A stretch of 64,000 bases of DNA, from the NCBI GenBank assembly GCA_018881555.1, contig JACAXG010000131.1, positions 2,287,207 through 2,351,206 on the forward strand. The letters are read 5' to 3'. The stretch comes from Amblyornis subalaris (lineage: Eukaryota; Chordata; Aves; Passeriformes; Ptilonorhynchidae). Positions 24,019 through 44,680 of the stretch are shown piece by piece (within the stretch, counting starts at the first letter, position 1; each line of letters starts with the position of its first letter). Both the position numbers and the translations under genes were made by a program. Under the pieces are notes generated by a model. The model was not told where the DNA came from. It did not search any database and worked only from the letters and a program-made list of their open reading frames with translations.

Positions 24019-26298
24019 CTAGGCCTGGTGCCAGACGATGGGGGTGACGCAGGTGCAGCCCACGGTGATGAGCCTCTTCTCCAGGCGGTAGGAGGGGACG
24101 CAGCCGCGCTGCTCCCGCCGCAGCACCAGGATCTCCTGTTTGATGGGCACCGAGTTGAGGCCGCGGTCCTCCTGGCCCAGGGGGCTCACGCAGCCGGACA
24201 GGCGGCACTGGGCATCGGCAATCACCCGCGGGAAGCGGTTGGGATCCTCGTCCAGCCTGGGGGATGGGGACACAAAACTCATTTAGGCGCTCGGACATCA
24301 CGGGTTGGGAGGATCTTCTTGTTCATCTGCGTGGAGGTAGCAAATTATTTATCTGTGCGTCCTCACTAGGAAACACAAAGAGTTTCCTTGTCCTCAACAT
24401 TTTCAGAATGATTTCCTAGAGATGGAATCAGTATGGTAAGGGTAACATTGATACCATTCTTTAGGAGCTGATGAATGGAGTAGAGCTGGGGTTAAATACA
24501 GAACTCGCAACTGGCCTATCAGTTTTTGGTGGGTTTTGNTTTCAGCACTCAGAAGTTTCTTTCAGTTAGGAAAATGTGAAATTACAATGAACTGACATCA
24601 TTCTTTTCCTAGGGGAATAATTAATTTCATCATTATTTCAACTCCATGCAGAGCTACAGGCTTAGGACAGAGTGGTTGGAAAGCTGTCCAGAGGAACTGG
24701 GGAAGGGGCTGGAGGACCAGGAGTGGCTGAGGGAGCTGGGGGGCTCAGCCTGGAGAAAAGGAGGCTCAGGGGAGACCTTCTGGCTCTCCACAACTCCCTG
24801 ACAGGAGGGGGCAGCCAGAGGGAGTTAGGCCCTACTCCCAGGAAACAAGGGACAGGATGAGAGGACACAGCCTCAAGTTGCTCCAGAGGAGGTTTAAATT
24901 GGATATTAGGAAAAATTTCTTCCCTGAAAGGGTTGTTCAGCCCTGGCACAGCTGCTCCAGGAGGGAGTGGAATCACCATTCCTGGAGGGATTTAAAAGCC
25001 ATGTGGATGTGGCACTTGGGGACATGGTTTAATGGTGACTTTGGTAGTGCTGGGGGAATGGGTGGACTTGATGACCTTAGAGGGCTTTTCCAACCTAAAT
25101 GATTCTGTGATTGACAAAGACTGACAAGATGATGAGAAACCATTCCAATGACATCCCTTTGCACTGCAGTTTCTCCTGGAGAAATCCCACCCCACATCAA
25201 AACGTCAGCGTGTGTCAAGAAGCGTTTGCAATATTCACAGGACTCTGGGCATGTGCGGAGCACCAGCCATCATCCACCACAAAAAACCCTCTGTGACACA
25301 GCCTTCCCAACTTAGATAACAGCTGAACAGGTACCTGTAATCCCAAGGAGCGAGAGACCTGTTCCTGACATCATGGACCATCCTAAAGGCACGGTCCGAG
25401 TTGCTGATCCGAATGTCAACTTTCACCGTGGTGGGGAATTTGGGATCCTTTTGGTTCAGGCAATCTTCACTCAGCCTCCCAGAGGCACCAGCCTTTCTGT
25501 GGGGTGAGCTGCTCACAGTGAGGGCTAAAACCAGCACCAGAACCAATGATCTGAACTGGGAGAGAGGAAGGTGTCGTTAGTCCTGAAGAGTCAGGAAAGA
25601 GAGAGCACAAAGGGCCACGTCTTGGTTAGACTGGACCATCACTGGACCATCTTCATACTTATATTTGGGTGAAATGGGCCAACACGAGCAAATAGCACAA
25701 TGATAATAAAACTCATCATAACAGACGCTAAACTCCGACTTAAATTCTGATTCGTAGCTGAATCTGCACCAAGAAGAGCATCTCTCCAGCAAGCTACAAA
25801 GATCCTACTCTGCAGCCACACAGCACCATCTTGCGATCTAAAAGGTGGGGTAAGGACTCAGCTGACCCTAAACAATGCCGAGCCCCGTGATCATCAAGTC
25901 CAACTCCTGAAATGAAGATAAAACAAATGCAGGGCTTTTAAGAAACTCACAGGAGCTGACAGTGCTGCGAATGCTGCCCAGGTTGAAATTTAAACTCACA
26001 GACACCCACAGTGAAATTTCAGCAATTTTGATAACACAGGGCTCCCTGTCAATCCCACATCAGCGGTGCTGATAAATAAGATATAAATAAATAATAGGTA
26101 GTGCACCACACCCTTGTCACTCATTCACCAAACAGCTGCCTCAGGCACACTCAGCATGCCATTCAGCCCCCAGCAGCACTAAAAGGGTTTCCTGGACAAA
26201 TCAGGGGACCTGCACTCTGCTTTCTCTCTTGCAGCAAATACATGTTATCCTTTATATTAAATATAAGTACTTACCCCAGTGGAGCTGGTGAAAGCCAT
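24019..26298 (-). CDS. IL17F: Interleukin-17F precursor (3 coding exons, 160 aa)
   Basis: Exons on the minus strand are 26298-26275, 25555-25335 and 24256-24019. Junctions are GGG|GTAAGT, CTCCCAG|TTC, TACAG|GTACC and CCCAG|GCTG, ending in TAG. The start has an optimal ACCATGG context. Residues 1 to about 25 are a signal peptide with a VLVLVLAL core. There is a sequon at N73 (NRS), the APWDYR-LDED-NRFP signature at about 77-91, and knot cysteines C99, C104, C134, C149 and C151 with C40 as the likely inter-chain partner. The product is a secreted IL-17 family cytokine acting as a homodimer or with IL-17A on IL17RA/IL17RC. It is convergent with IL17A, shares the same intron phases and has a last exon of identical length (238 nt), so the two are tandem duplicates. 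It lies next to MCM3 and on its strand, which supports the F name. Confidence 0.92.
24675..25113 (+). mobile_element. CR1 LINE, 3' fragment in IL17F intron 2
   Basis: Alternative subfamily (GGAGAAAAGGAGGCTCAGGG, CTGACAGGAGGGGGCAGCCA) ending CCTAAATGATTCTGTGATTG; antisense to IL17F. Confidence 0.9.
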
Positions 26299-26409
26299 GG
26301 TAACCTCCCTGCTGCTTTGGGTGGGTGTCAGGGTGACAGGACACAAGAGTTCTCCTTCTCTGAGACCCTTTCAACCCTGCTTGTGTCTCACAGCCAGTTG
26401 TGGTGCCCA

Positions 26410-26416
26410 TTTTATA
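26410..26416 (-). promoter_or_regulatory. IL17F TATA box
   Basis: TATAAAA on the minus strand, 112-118 bp upstream of the IL17F ATG, predicts transcription start near 26385. An inverted GGTTCA/TGACCC pair with a 2-bp spacer lies just upstream at 26459-26472. Confidence 0.78.
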
Positions 26417-26566
26417 GCAAAGTTGGGGCAGTGCCACTCTTTCCATTGCAGCACAGCTGGTTCACCTGACCCGAGGTTAGGAGCTGATATTGCAATTTTT
26501 TGCCGACTTCCTTCTGCCTACCTCCAAAAAAGGGAAGGCAGATACTATCACCAGCATCCCAAATCA

Positions 26567-26581
26567 GCCAATACTATTGGC
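26567..26581. promoter_or_regulatory. Palindromic double CCAAT box upstream of IL17F
   Basis: GCCAATA and its inverse TATTGGC are separated by one base, giving CCAAT on both strands about 150 bp upstream of the IL17F TATA box. This is a plausible NF-Y or paired-factor site; no functional evidence is visible. Confidence 0.4.
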
Positions 26582-27217
26582 AGATCAAGAGATAAGGAAA
26601 GAAAAAGAGAAAAAAACCCCAAACTGTTCAGGAAGGGGTTTTTTTTACTCCTTCCCACCTCCCTCTTTCTAGTAATAGTGTTGTTTCACCACAAATACGT
26701 GTGTGGATGCACTTCCACGTGTGCCTCAAACAAACCCAACAGCAGAGATCAGTGAGCTGCAAAGGCAGGCACCCAACAAGGGTTTCAAAACGAGGACAGG
26801 ACATGGAATTTCACCATTTAACCTCCCTTCAACTGCACAATCCACCCCCACCTCGTCTTAGGAAGCCCTGCATCCCGCAGGAATGGGACAGGGGAAGAAT
26901 AGGTGCCATGGGGAATTCCTCCTGGGAGATCTCAGGGCACCAGGAGCTGGGATGCCTTCCCCACTGTAGTGACAAATTGTGGAGAGCTCTTTGAGAAACT
27001 CATACATGCTCTGGAAGGGCCCCAAGGGCACTGATTGCCTTCACTGGCCTCGACCACTATCACCAGGAGCCCCATTCCAGCTCAGCTTTGGCTCCCAGTC
27101 CCTGCCTGAGCTGTGCTGTTGGAATACTGGGCTCCTGTCCCTTCTCTGGCCCTGCAAACTGGGTGGACCTTGGAGCAGCATTTCTCCTGGATGGACTCCT
27201 GAGACATAAATGGTGGG

Positions 27218-27637
27218 GAATGGAGCTGGGGAATGGAGCTGGGGAACCAGGAGCAGCTGAGGGAGCTGGGGAGTCTCAGCCTGGAGAAAAGGAGGCTCAG
27301 GGGGAACCTTCTGGCTCTCCACAAGTCCCTGACAGGAGGGGGCAGCCAGGTGGGGGTCGGGCTCTGCTCCCAGGGAACAAGGGACAGGATGAGAGGAAAC
27401 AGCCTCAAGCTGTGCCAGAGGAGGTTCAGGCTGGACATCAGGAGGAATTTCTCCATGGAAAGGGTGGTCAGGCATTGGAAGTGGCCACCTAGGGAAGTCT
27501 GGAGTCCCCATTCCTGGAGGTGTCCAAGGAAGGCCTGGAGGTGGCACTCAGTGCTCTGGGCTGGTGCCAAGGTGGGGATCGAGCACAGGTTGGACTTGAT
27601 GATCTTGGGGGTCTTTTCCAACCTGAATGATTCTGTG
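27218..27637 (+). mobile_element. CR1 LINE, 3' fragment
   Basis: Same subfamily as the IL17F intron copy, but with a better-preserved middle. Confidence 0.9.
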
Positions 27638-27927
27638 TGACCATCCCCATGGCCATACTGCATTGCATTTTGCCTCATTCTCCTCTGACTGTCAGAGAAA
27701 CTGGAGAAAATATAAAGTATTTTTAAACACTTTTTCTCATTTTAAAGTTCATGAAACATCTGTATCACCCCCACCAGCAGAGTGCCTGTAAATGGTGATG
27801 ACTCAGCAATGGTGAGGGGAGAAGTGTGGGACATCTGGGAGTGCAGGACTCCCTTTGGCAGCAATGGAGCAAACTCACGTGGAGCGAGGACCCTGCCAAG
27901 CAGCTGGGAGTGTGTACATATGTGCAG

Positions 27928-28078
27928 AATCATGGAGTCATTCAGGTTAGAAAAGGTCCCCAAGATCATCGAGTCCAACCTATGACTGATCCCCACCTTG
28001 TCACCCAGCCCATGGCACGGAGTGCCACGTCCAGTCTTTCCTTAAACACCTCCAGGGATGGGGACTCCCCCACTGGAT
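27928..28078 (-). mobile_element. CR1 LINE, 3' fragment
   Basis: 150 bp with GGTTAGAAAAGGTCCCCAAG and CATCGAGTCCAACC, ending at a degenerate tandem repeat. Confidence 0.82.
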
Positions 28079-28265
28079 CTCTCCAGTAGCTGCCCCTGGA
28101 TCCCACAGCCTCCCCATTGCTTCATGCACAGACCCAAACACACCAGTGGGAATCCCCAACAGCTGCCCCAGATCCATGACCTTCCCAGTAGCCAGCTCCC
28201 AGATCCCACAGCCTCTCCAGTAGCTGCTCTGGACCTCCCAGCATTCCCAGTAGCCCATTTGCAGA
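28078..28265. repeat. Degenerate tandem repeat
   Basis: Four or five diverged units containing CCAGTAGCTGCCCC and AGATCCCACAGCCTC follow directly on a CR1 fragment. Confidence 0.5.
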
Positions 28266-29732
28266 CCCTTTAGTCTCTGGTCTGGCTTCCTCCCCAGACT
28301 TATGGATGCTCCAATACCTGGAGCTAATCCATCTTGACGTCTTCAGCATTCCCACACTCACACACACACTGGATGTTCCTTACTGATCCTCCTTTATCCT
28401 TTCCTTTGCACACTTTGCTCCTGCTCCTACATCCCACAAGCCTTGCACAGTCCCAAAACACTTTAATGAGTTCCATGGCCCTGTAGCCAGCGAGGAGATG
28501 CCAGGAAAGCCTCTCCCCATTGACTTGTCTGGCAGGACTCACAATGGGCTTGGGTTGACCATCCTGCTCAGACAGCCCTGAAAGAGCTGGGTCAGTGGGG
28601 CTTCATTGGATGTTATTTGAGTTTCTCCACCTGGTCCTGCTCCTTTGTGTTCATGGAAGCTTTAATCCCTCTTAATCATGCAACCTCCACTTAATAATCA
28701 GGGGAGAGAGGCATGAAAATAAAAGTGGAAATACGATTCTGCATCCTGTGATCCAGAAAGGACCAGCCTCAAACTGGAAGGGAAAGAAACAGTGAACCTG
28801 CTGTTTTCCCTGGAGCACCAGCAGGTCTCTTTGGGAGTAAAAGTTATTTTTATGACAGAAAAAAAACCAACATAACCACTTTGACCAGCTTCTCTGTGGA
28901 GAAAAGCCCTGGAGAGAAACCTTTCCCAAAGCTGTGTAGCCAAGCTGGAAGCAGAGGACTAAAGTGTAGGACCCTCCACACAAATTCATCTTCAGCACTC
29001 CAGGAAATCAACAGATTCGTGACATTTTTGGCCCTACAGAAAATCAGAAACCTCTTACAAACTCATGGAACTTTCCAATGAGGAGGGACTGATCCAGTCA
29101 CCTCTCTGGAACCACCCCAGCAGAAATCCTTCACCGGATGCTTTACATCACTGCAGGATGTTGTCATGAGTCTGTGGTCTGGTTCAACCCACAGCTCAGA
29201 GCCCAGGGACTCCCCTCACGTACATCTGTCACCTTTCAGGTTACCAGGTCNCCCTGAGGCAGCCCCAGCGCTGAGACACACCTTCCCACTCTGACTGTCC
29301 CTTACATTCACCAGCGCGTCGACCGAGATGCAACGCGGAGTGTGGAAGAGCAAGAGAGGGTAGAATTACCAGAAATCCACTTTTTTTTTAGCCCAGAAAG
29401 TGACCTGCTTTTTTTCCCCTGAGCGCTGGCCGTGAAAGGAAAGGGCACTGCCATGAAAAGGGGTNGGATTGCGCGGGGACAGGGCTGAGTGGAAACCCTT
29501 TCGTGCCACGAGGCNGTGACGTTACCGCGTCAAACAGCGGCTCGTGAACCCCCACCACCACTTTCCACTCCCTTCTTGTGTCTTCAGCAGCTCCTGACTT
29601 CAGCAAGGATTCCCTCTTCGACCCGGAATTTCCCACCACTGAACTCGTCTTGCGCTGAAGTTCGCTACAAATTTGATTGAAAAGAGGTCACCAAATGTGA
29701 ATCATTGCAAGGGAGGAAAAACATTTGCATTC

Positions 29733-29960
29733 ACAGAATCACAGCATGGCTTGAGTGGGAAGGGACCTTAAAGATCATCCAGTTCCAACCCCCCACCATG
29801 GGCAGGGACACCTTCCACCTATCCCAGGTTGCTCCAAGACCTGTCCAACCTGGCCTGGAACACTTCCAGGGATGGGGCAGCCACAGCTTCTCTGGGAAAC
29901 CTGTGCCAAGGCCGCAGCACCCTCCCAGGGAAGAATTTTTTCCTTATATATAGGAGTATA
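29733..29960 (-). mobile_element. CR1 LINE, 3' fragment
   Basis: About 225 bp with two tail units at its left end. Confidence 0.88.
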
Positions 29961-30146
29961 AGGTTATCTCAAAAAGCTTTTCAGTCCCACATGTCAAGGG
30001 CTTGGAGCAAGGATGGGGACTAGGAAATAAAAGAGAGAATTTTAATTTCACTTGCAAGAACTCTTCTACTCTTGACTTAATGCAAGGAAACAGCACTGTT
30101 TGCACTGCAGGATACGTTACACACTTAGGTTCAGGTTTTCATGGGT

Positions 30147-30255
30147 CATGGAATCACAGAAGAGTTTGGGTTGGAAAGGACCTCAAAGACCATCCAGTCC
30201 AACCCCTTGCCATGGGCAGGGACACCTCCCACTAGACCTGGTTGCTCAGAGGACC
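30147..30255 (-). mobile_element. CR1 LINE, 3' tail
   Basis: Ends abruptly at CTAGACCTGGTTGCTCAGAG. Confidence 0.85.
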
Positions 30256-30997
30256 TTCCACAGCCTGCAGCAGCAAAGGGCTGAAATCGCAGCCTCCGAA
30301 ATCTCCAGCTGTCAGGATTAAATAAATATTTCAGGCTGAGATCGGCTGCAGCAGGGGCAGGGCTTGTACCTCCAGCAGCTTTCTCCTGCCTCTCTGGCCA
30401 CCCCAGGATTTTCCCTCCTGCCAGGTGACACCACAGGCTCACCCACCTTCTGGTTTAGGGCTCGGGCTGTTCACACCCTCGCGGGTGTTACCCCGGGCAG
30501 GGTGTGCTGACAGAGCTTTGTCACACACTTGGCCAAGTGCAGACCACAGCCAAGAGATGAGAACTGGGAACACCAAAATTCGAGGGGAAAAGTGGCTTCC
30601 AGGTGCGCCACGGATCCCAGCAGCAGAAACCTCTGCAGGGGAACGCTGGCATGGGCTGCTCCAGCGTGGCAGCGACCACGGCTCTGTCACAGCCCTCAGA
30701 GGGCACTGGTNGCACCTCTGGGCTCCCTCTGCAGGTTATGGACAAACCTCATTTACGGCTGCCACCCCTGCCACAGCTTGCTGCTTTGGCCAGAGCTGTG
30801 GGATGAGCNGGAGGCAGGGATGAGGTGATGCTGAAGGTGCTGGCGTGGGGATTTCNCCCCTAATCCCTGCAGTCTGGGTGCTCACCTGTCCCACAGCAGG
30901 GACACAGATAGGGGGGTTGATTTCTAGGATCAATAACCCTGCAGAAAGGGCGTGGACTAAGTTTAAGGAGTACAATACTGTGGCACAAGTGTATTAA

Positions 30998-31362
30998 GCA
31001 CCAGGGAGATGCTCTGAGAGCTGGAGCTCGTCTGCTCTGGAACCAGGCTGGGAGAGCTGGGGGTGTTCACNCAGAAAAAAGAAGGCTCCAGGGAGACCCC
31101 AGAGCCCCTTCCAGTGCCTAAAGGGGTTCCAGGAGAGCTGCAGAGGGACTTTGGACAAGGGGGAATGGCTTCCCACTGCCAGAGGGCAGGGTTAGATGGG
31201 ATATTGGGAAGGAATTCTTGGCTGTGAGGGTNGGGAGGCCCTGGCACAGGTTGCCCAGAGAAGCTGTGGCTGCCCCATCCCTGGGAGTGTCCAAGGCCAG
31301 GTTGGACAGGGTTTGGAGCAACCTGGGACAGTGGAAGGTGTCCCTGCTCACAGCCTGGGAAA
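30998..31362 (+). mobile_element. CR1 LINE fragment lacking the 3' end
   Basis: Well-preserved middle but stops at GGAAGGTGTCCCTGCTCACA, losing the last 60 bp and the tail repeats. Confidence 0.88.
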
Positions 31363-31732
31363 TGATGAGGGACACAGCTTGAGAGAGAGTGACAAGGACC
31401 ATATAAGACCAAACTGATTGCCTCTGTTGGGCTCCCTGAATGGTTACCTTAGTTACCTGTGATCTTTAAGCTCAAAAGGAGCATAATGCCACTCAGAAGA
31501 GGTTGCACACTTCCCANGGGATCTTTCCTACTGAGCCCCTAACAATACTCAGTTTTCTTCAAAATTACAATCTTCGTCCTATTGTCTCCNCCACTTTAGT
31601 TTCAAGTATCACAAACCCCATCATCATTTTCATCCACTATGGAAATTTTCAGGTTTTTTTCCATCAACAAGAACAAAGCCTGGAAATTAGGTATAATAGT
31701 GAATAACAATATATAAATATTAGCAGGCAACA

Positions 31733-31968
31733 AGTGTTACCTTTTTACTTGGGAGAAGAGACCAACATCTATGTGGCTGCCCCCTCCTGTCAGGGAGTTG
31801 TGGAGAGCCAGAAGGTCCCCCCTGAGCCTCCTTTTCTCCAGGCTGAGCCCCTTTCCCAGTTCCCTCAGCCGCTCCTGGTGCTCCAGCCCCTTCCCCAGCT
31901 CCGTTCCCTTCCCTGGACACGCTCCAGCCCCTCAAGGTCTCTCTTGTCATGAGGAGCCTAAAACTGAA
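31733..31968 (-). mobile_element. CR1 LINE, internal fragment
   Basis: Reads ACTTGGGAGAAGAGACCAAC through TCTCTTGTCATGAGGAGCCT; no 3' end. Confidence 0.85.
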
Positions 31969-32371
31969 ATATAGTTTTATAATATAAAAAAATGATATAA
32001 TAAATATTTGTTATATATATATAAACATTATAGCTTTGCTGCCCATGTGTTTGAGCATCCAGGAACTGGACCATCCCTCAGGTGGTATCCCAGGTTCAGG
32101 CTGTTGCTCAGATTCAGGTGATCCCCACAAACCTCCCCACCTTNGGGAGCTGTTTGTCCCTTGTCAGCAAAGAGTCCTCTCCCAATTGCAAAAGACGTAG
32201 CGAGGTGGCCACCAGCACGCGGGGGATGTAGACAGCCACATCCCACTGCTCCGGGCTACGGGGTAGGGAAATAAACGGATTTCTCTACCCTGGGGCTCCT
32301 CCTGGTGTCCTATCACGGGAAATTCAGTATTAGGGGTTCCCCAACCCAGCCGTAAGGGCAGAAAAAACACA

Positions 32372-32740
32372 AAATCATAGAATTATGGAACGGGCAGGGA
32401 CACCTTCCACTAGCCCAGGTTGCTCCAAGCCCTGTCCAACCTGGCCTTGGACACTCCCAAGGATGGGGCAGCCACAGCTTCTCTGGGCAACCTGTGCCAG
32501 GGCCTCACCACCCTCACAGCCAAGAATGCCTTCCCAATAGCCCATCTAACCCTGCCCTTTGGCANTGGGAAGCCATTCCCCCTTGTCTTGTCCCTCCATC
32601 CCTTGTCCCAAGTCCCTCTCCAGCTCTCCTGGAGCCCCTTTAGGCTCTGGAAGGGGCTCTAAGTTCTCCCTGGAGCCTTCTCTTCTCCAGGTGAACACCN
32701 CCAGCTCTCCCAGCCTGGCTCCAGAGCAGAGGATCCGTGT
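32372..32740 (-). mobile_element. CR1 LINE with a 3'-end deletion
   Basis: AATCATAGAATTATGGAA joins directly to CGGGCAGGGACACC, so about 45 bp of the usual 3' end is missing. Confidence 0.88.
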
Positions 32741-33669
32741 CTTTAACTCACTTTCACCAATCTTTGCAGTTTTATGAGCCAGACCCTGCCCGTAGGTCCA
32801 AGATTGCTCCATACCAGCACAGTACACACACCCAGAGGTCTTCAGGAGGCTGCAAACACCCAAAATTCCCCCCAAACCTGCTCTCGTGGCTCTGTTGGAT
32901 GAGAGGAGCTCAGAAATCTGGCTTTTAGAGTTCACCAGGCAGCTGAAGTCTTTCCACAGCAGCACAGATCCCACCCCTGCANCTGTATCCACACAAGTGG
33001 GAATTTCACATCCACCTGAGCAGCCAATCATGGGGTGAACAGTATGGACATCTTTATTATCCAAATCAAGATTTATGGCATCCAGAAACAAGGGAGCATG
33101 AGCTAGAGATGGGCAGGGACAAGAGCAAACCTGTTCAGAGGATTCTCCAAAGCTTAACCTCAAACTCAGCAGGACAAAAAGAAAAAGAAATTAAAGAAAA
33201 TCCCAAACCTTCAGCAACTCTGGACCACAAGCAGCCAGAACTGGTCTGTGTGTTCAGCTTTTCTTCAAAGCCATCCCTAGGGCTCGATTCCAGGCTAAAG
33301 GCAGGAGCAGGTGGAGATGCAATCAAGTCTGTACCAGGGACACGTTCCCTGGGCAGCTCTGAGCATCCCAGATCCTTCCTGGGGCCAAAATTCCCATCAG
33401 GGCTGTGGAATCAATCCATGGGCAACACAGCAGGTCAGACAGCACCTGCCCCTCCATCACCAGGAATCATCCTCCACAAGATGGGTGGGAAGAGCAGAAC
33501 CAACAGGACAGGCTTTAGGCACTTTTCCTTGTGAGACAAGCAGATCTAAGCTACATAATTGAGGAAAAATTGTAAAAAAAAGGGAAAAATAAAAGCTTCA
33601 CTAATAGTGGAGCTCTCATATTGCTTCTCATCACCACTACCAAATGCTGGATTCCTAAATCCAAGTTTT

Positions 33670-33675
33670 TTTATT
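33670..33675 (-). promoter_or_regulatory. MCM3 polyadenylation signal
   Basis: AATAAA on the minus strand lies about 295 nt after the MCM3 stop codon, the first canonical signal I see downstream. It predicts a 3' UTR of roughly 310 nt. Confidence 0.65.
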
Positions 33676-33967
33676 TAAAAGCTGGAACTCTTACAACCAA
33701 AGCTAAAAACAATACATTAAAAACACAGATAATTTGCTCCCAGGTTTTTCCTTTCGTCTCCTTGCAGAAACCTCTTCCCAAATACTCCATTTTGAAAACA
33801 GCAAGAGCTCCCAGAGCCCCCNGCTCTTTTTGGTGCCAGCAACACACAGGAAGGGAAGTGCAGAGACTTGAGCTCCCCAAAATCCAACTCAACCACACGA
33901 AGCGTGCACACACAAAGAGTCTGCAGGCTGAGAGTCCACGAGAACTGGGGCTCTTCCTCCCAGGGNC

Positions 33968-43667
<9,700 letters not shown>

Positions 43668-43935
43668 GCTGCCGGCCGCCCTGGGACGGATCCCGCCGCT
43701 GCCGCTCCTGCTGCTGCCGGGAAGGCGGTGAGAGCCGAGGGGAGCCGCGTTGGCCCCGCAGCCCCGCGATCCGATCAGATCAGACCCCGCGATCCGCCCG
43801 GGCTCCGCCCCCGCCGCGCTCCCGTTTCGCGCCAAACGCGGCTCCTTTCCCGCCACCGCGCGGGAAATGCGCTCCCGCCCCGCCCCGGGGCGCTGCTGAT
43901 TGGTCGGCACCGCGCAGCACCAGCCAATGGAAGCG
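43668..43935 (-). promoter_or_regulatory. MCM3 promoter: CpG-rich, E2F and CCAAT sites
   Basis: Upstream of the ATG are a two-sided E2F site (TTTCGCGCCAAA, 43825-43836), TTTCCCGC (43846-43853) and its inverse GCGGGAAA (43860-43867). CCAAT motifs face opposite ways at 43898-43904 and 43924-43928. No TATA box is seen. E2F control with CCAAT boxes is what is known for MCM genes and fits S-phase expression. Confidence 0.75.
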
Positions 43936-44160
43936 GAGATGCAGTGATGGACAGACGTCCCATCCTATCAGAAAGCGGGGGCGGTGGGGGGCGTGGCCAG
44001 GGCTGCCGAGGGGAGCGGATTCGATCCCGGCTCCGGGTCTTGGAAATCACCGAGCGGCTGAAAATGCCACTTAAGGGAAAAAAAATTAAAAAAGCAAACC
44101 CCAAAACAATAAAAGCACCCAAACAGAATCCCAAGCGAAGAAAAACACAACAAAAGTAGT
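43936..44160 (+). other. CpG-rich flank divergent from MCM3
   Basis: GC-rich DNA continues to about 44045 on the far side of the MCM3 CCAAT boxes and then turns A-rich. It could hold the first exon of a divergent non-coding transcript, but I see no splice or coding support for one. Confidence 0.3.
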
Positions 44161-44354
44161 TTGGGGTTTCAGTTTTTATACTGTACTTCGGGGAGCCCCG
44201 TTGCCGGGTGTTTTCACCCCGTACGGGCTGGGTGGGCGTTGCTTTTTCCTTTAGCGTGGCCCCGTGTGACTCGAGCAGTTTGGGGATGAACACACAAAAG
44301 AGACACATCCCGGGGTATTTGTAATGGAAAAAGTGATTTCGGATGTGTCTTAGA

Positions 44355-44680
44355 ATAATGAACGGTTTGGGTTGGGAGGGACTTTAAAGATCATCCAGTT
44401 CCACCCCCTGCCATGGGCAGGGACACCTTCCACTAGCCCAGGTTGCTCCAAGCCCCATCCAACCTGGCCTTGGACACTACCAGGGATGGGGCAGCCACAG
44501 CTTCTCTGGGCAACTCGTGCCAGGGCCTCCCCACCCTCACAGGGAAGAATTTTTTCCCAATATTCCATCTAACCCCGCCCTCTGTCGGTTTAAAAACAAC
44601 TNCCCTCGTTCTATCACTATCTGCTTCTGTAAAAACTCCTTTTCCCTCTACCAAGCTCCTTTAAGTCTCCCAAGAGGTTG
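44355..44680 (-). mobile_element. CR1 LINE, 3' fragment
   Basis: First repeat beyond the MCM3 CpG island; about 325 bp. Confidence 0.9.

Larger units (their letters stand above)
26600..33650. other. IL17F-MCM3 intergenic interval
   Basis: Mostly CR1 fragments and unclassified DNA. 29310-29560 is unusually CpG-rich for the surroundings, and 31975-32030 is very AT-rich. No exon supported. Confidence 0.5.
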
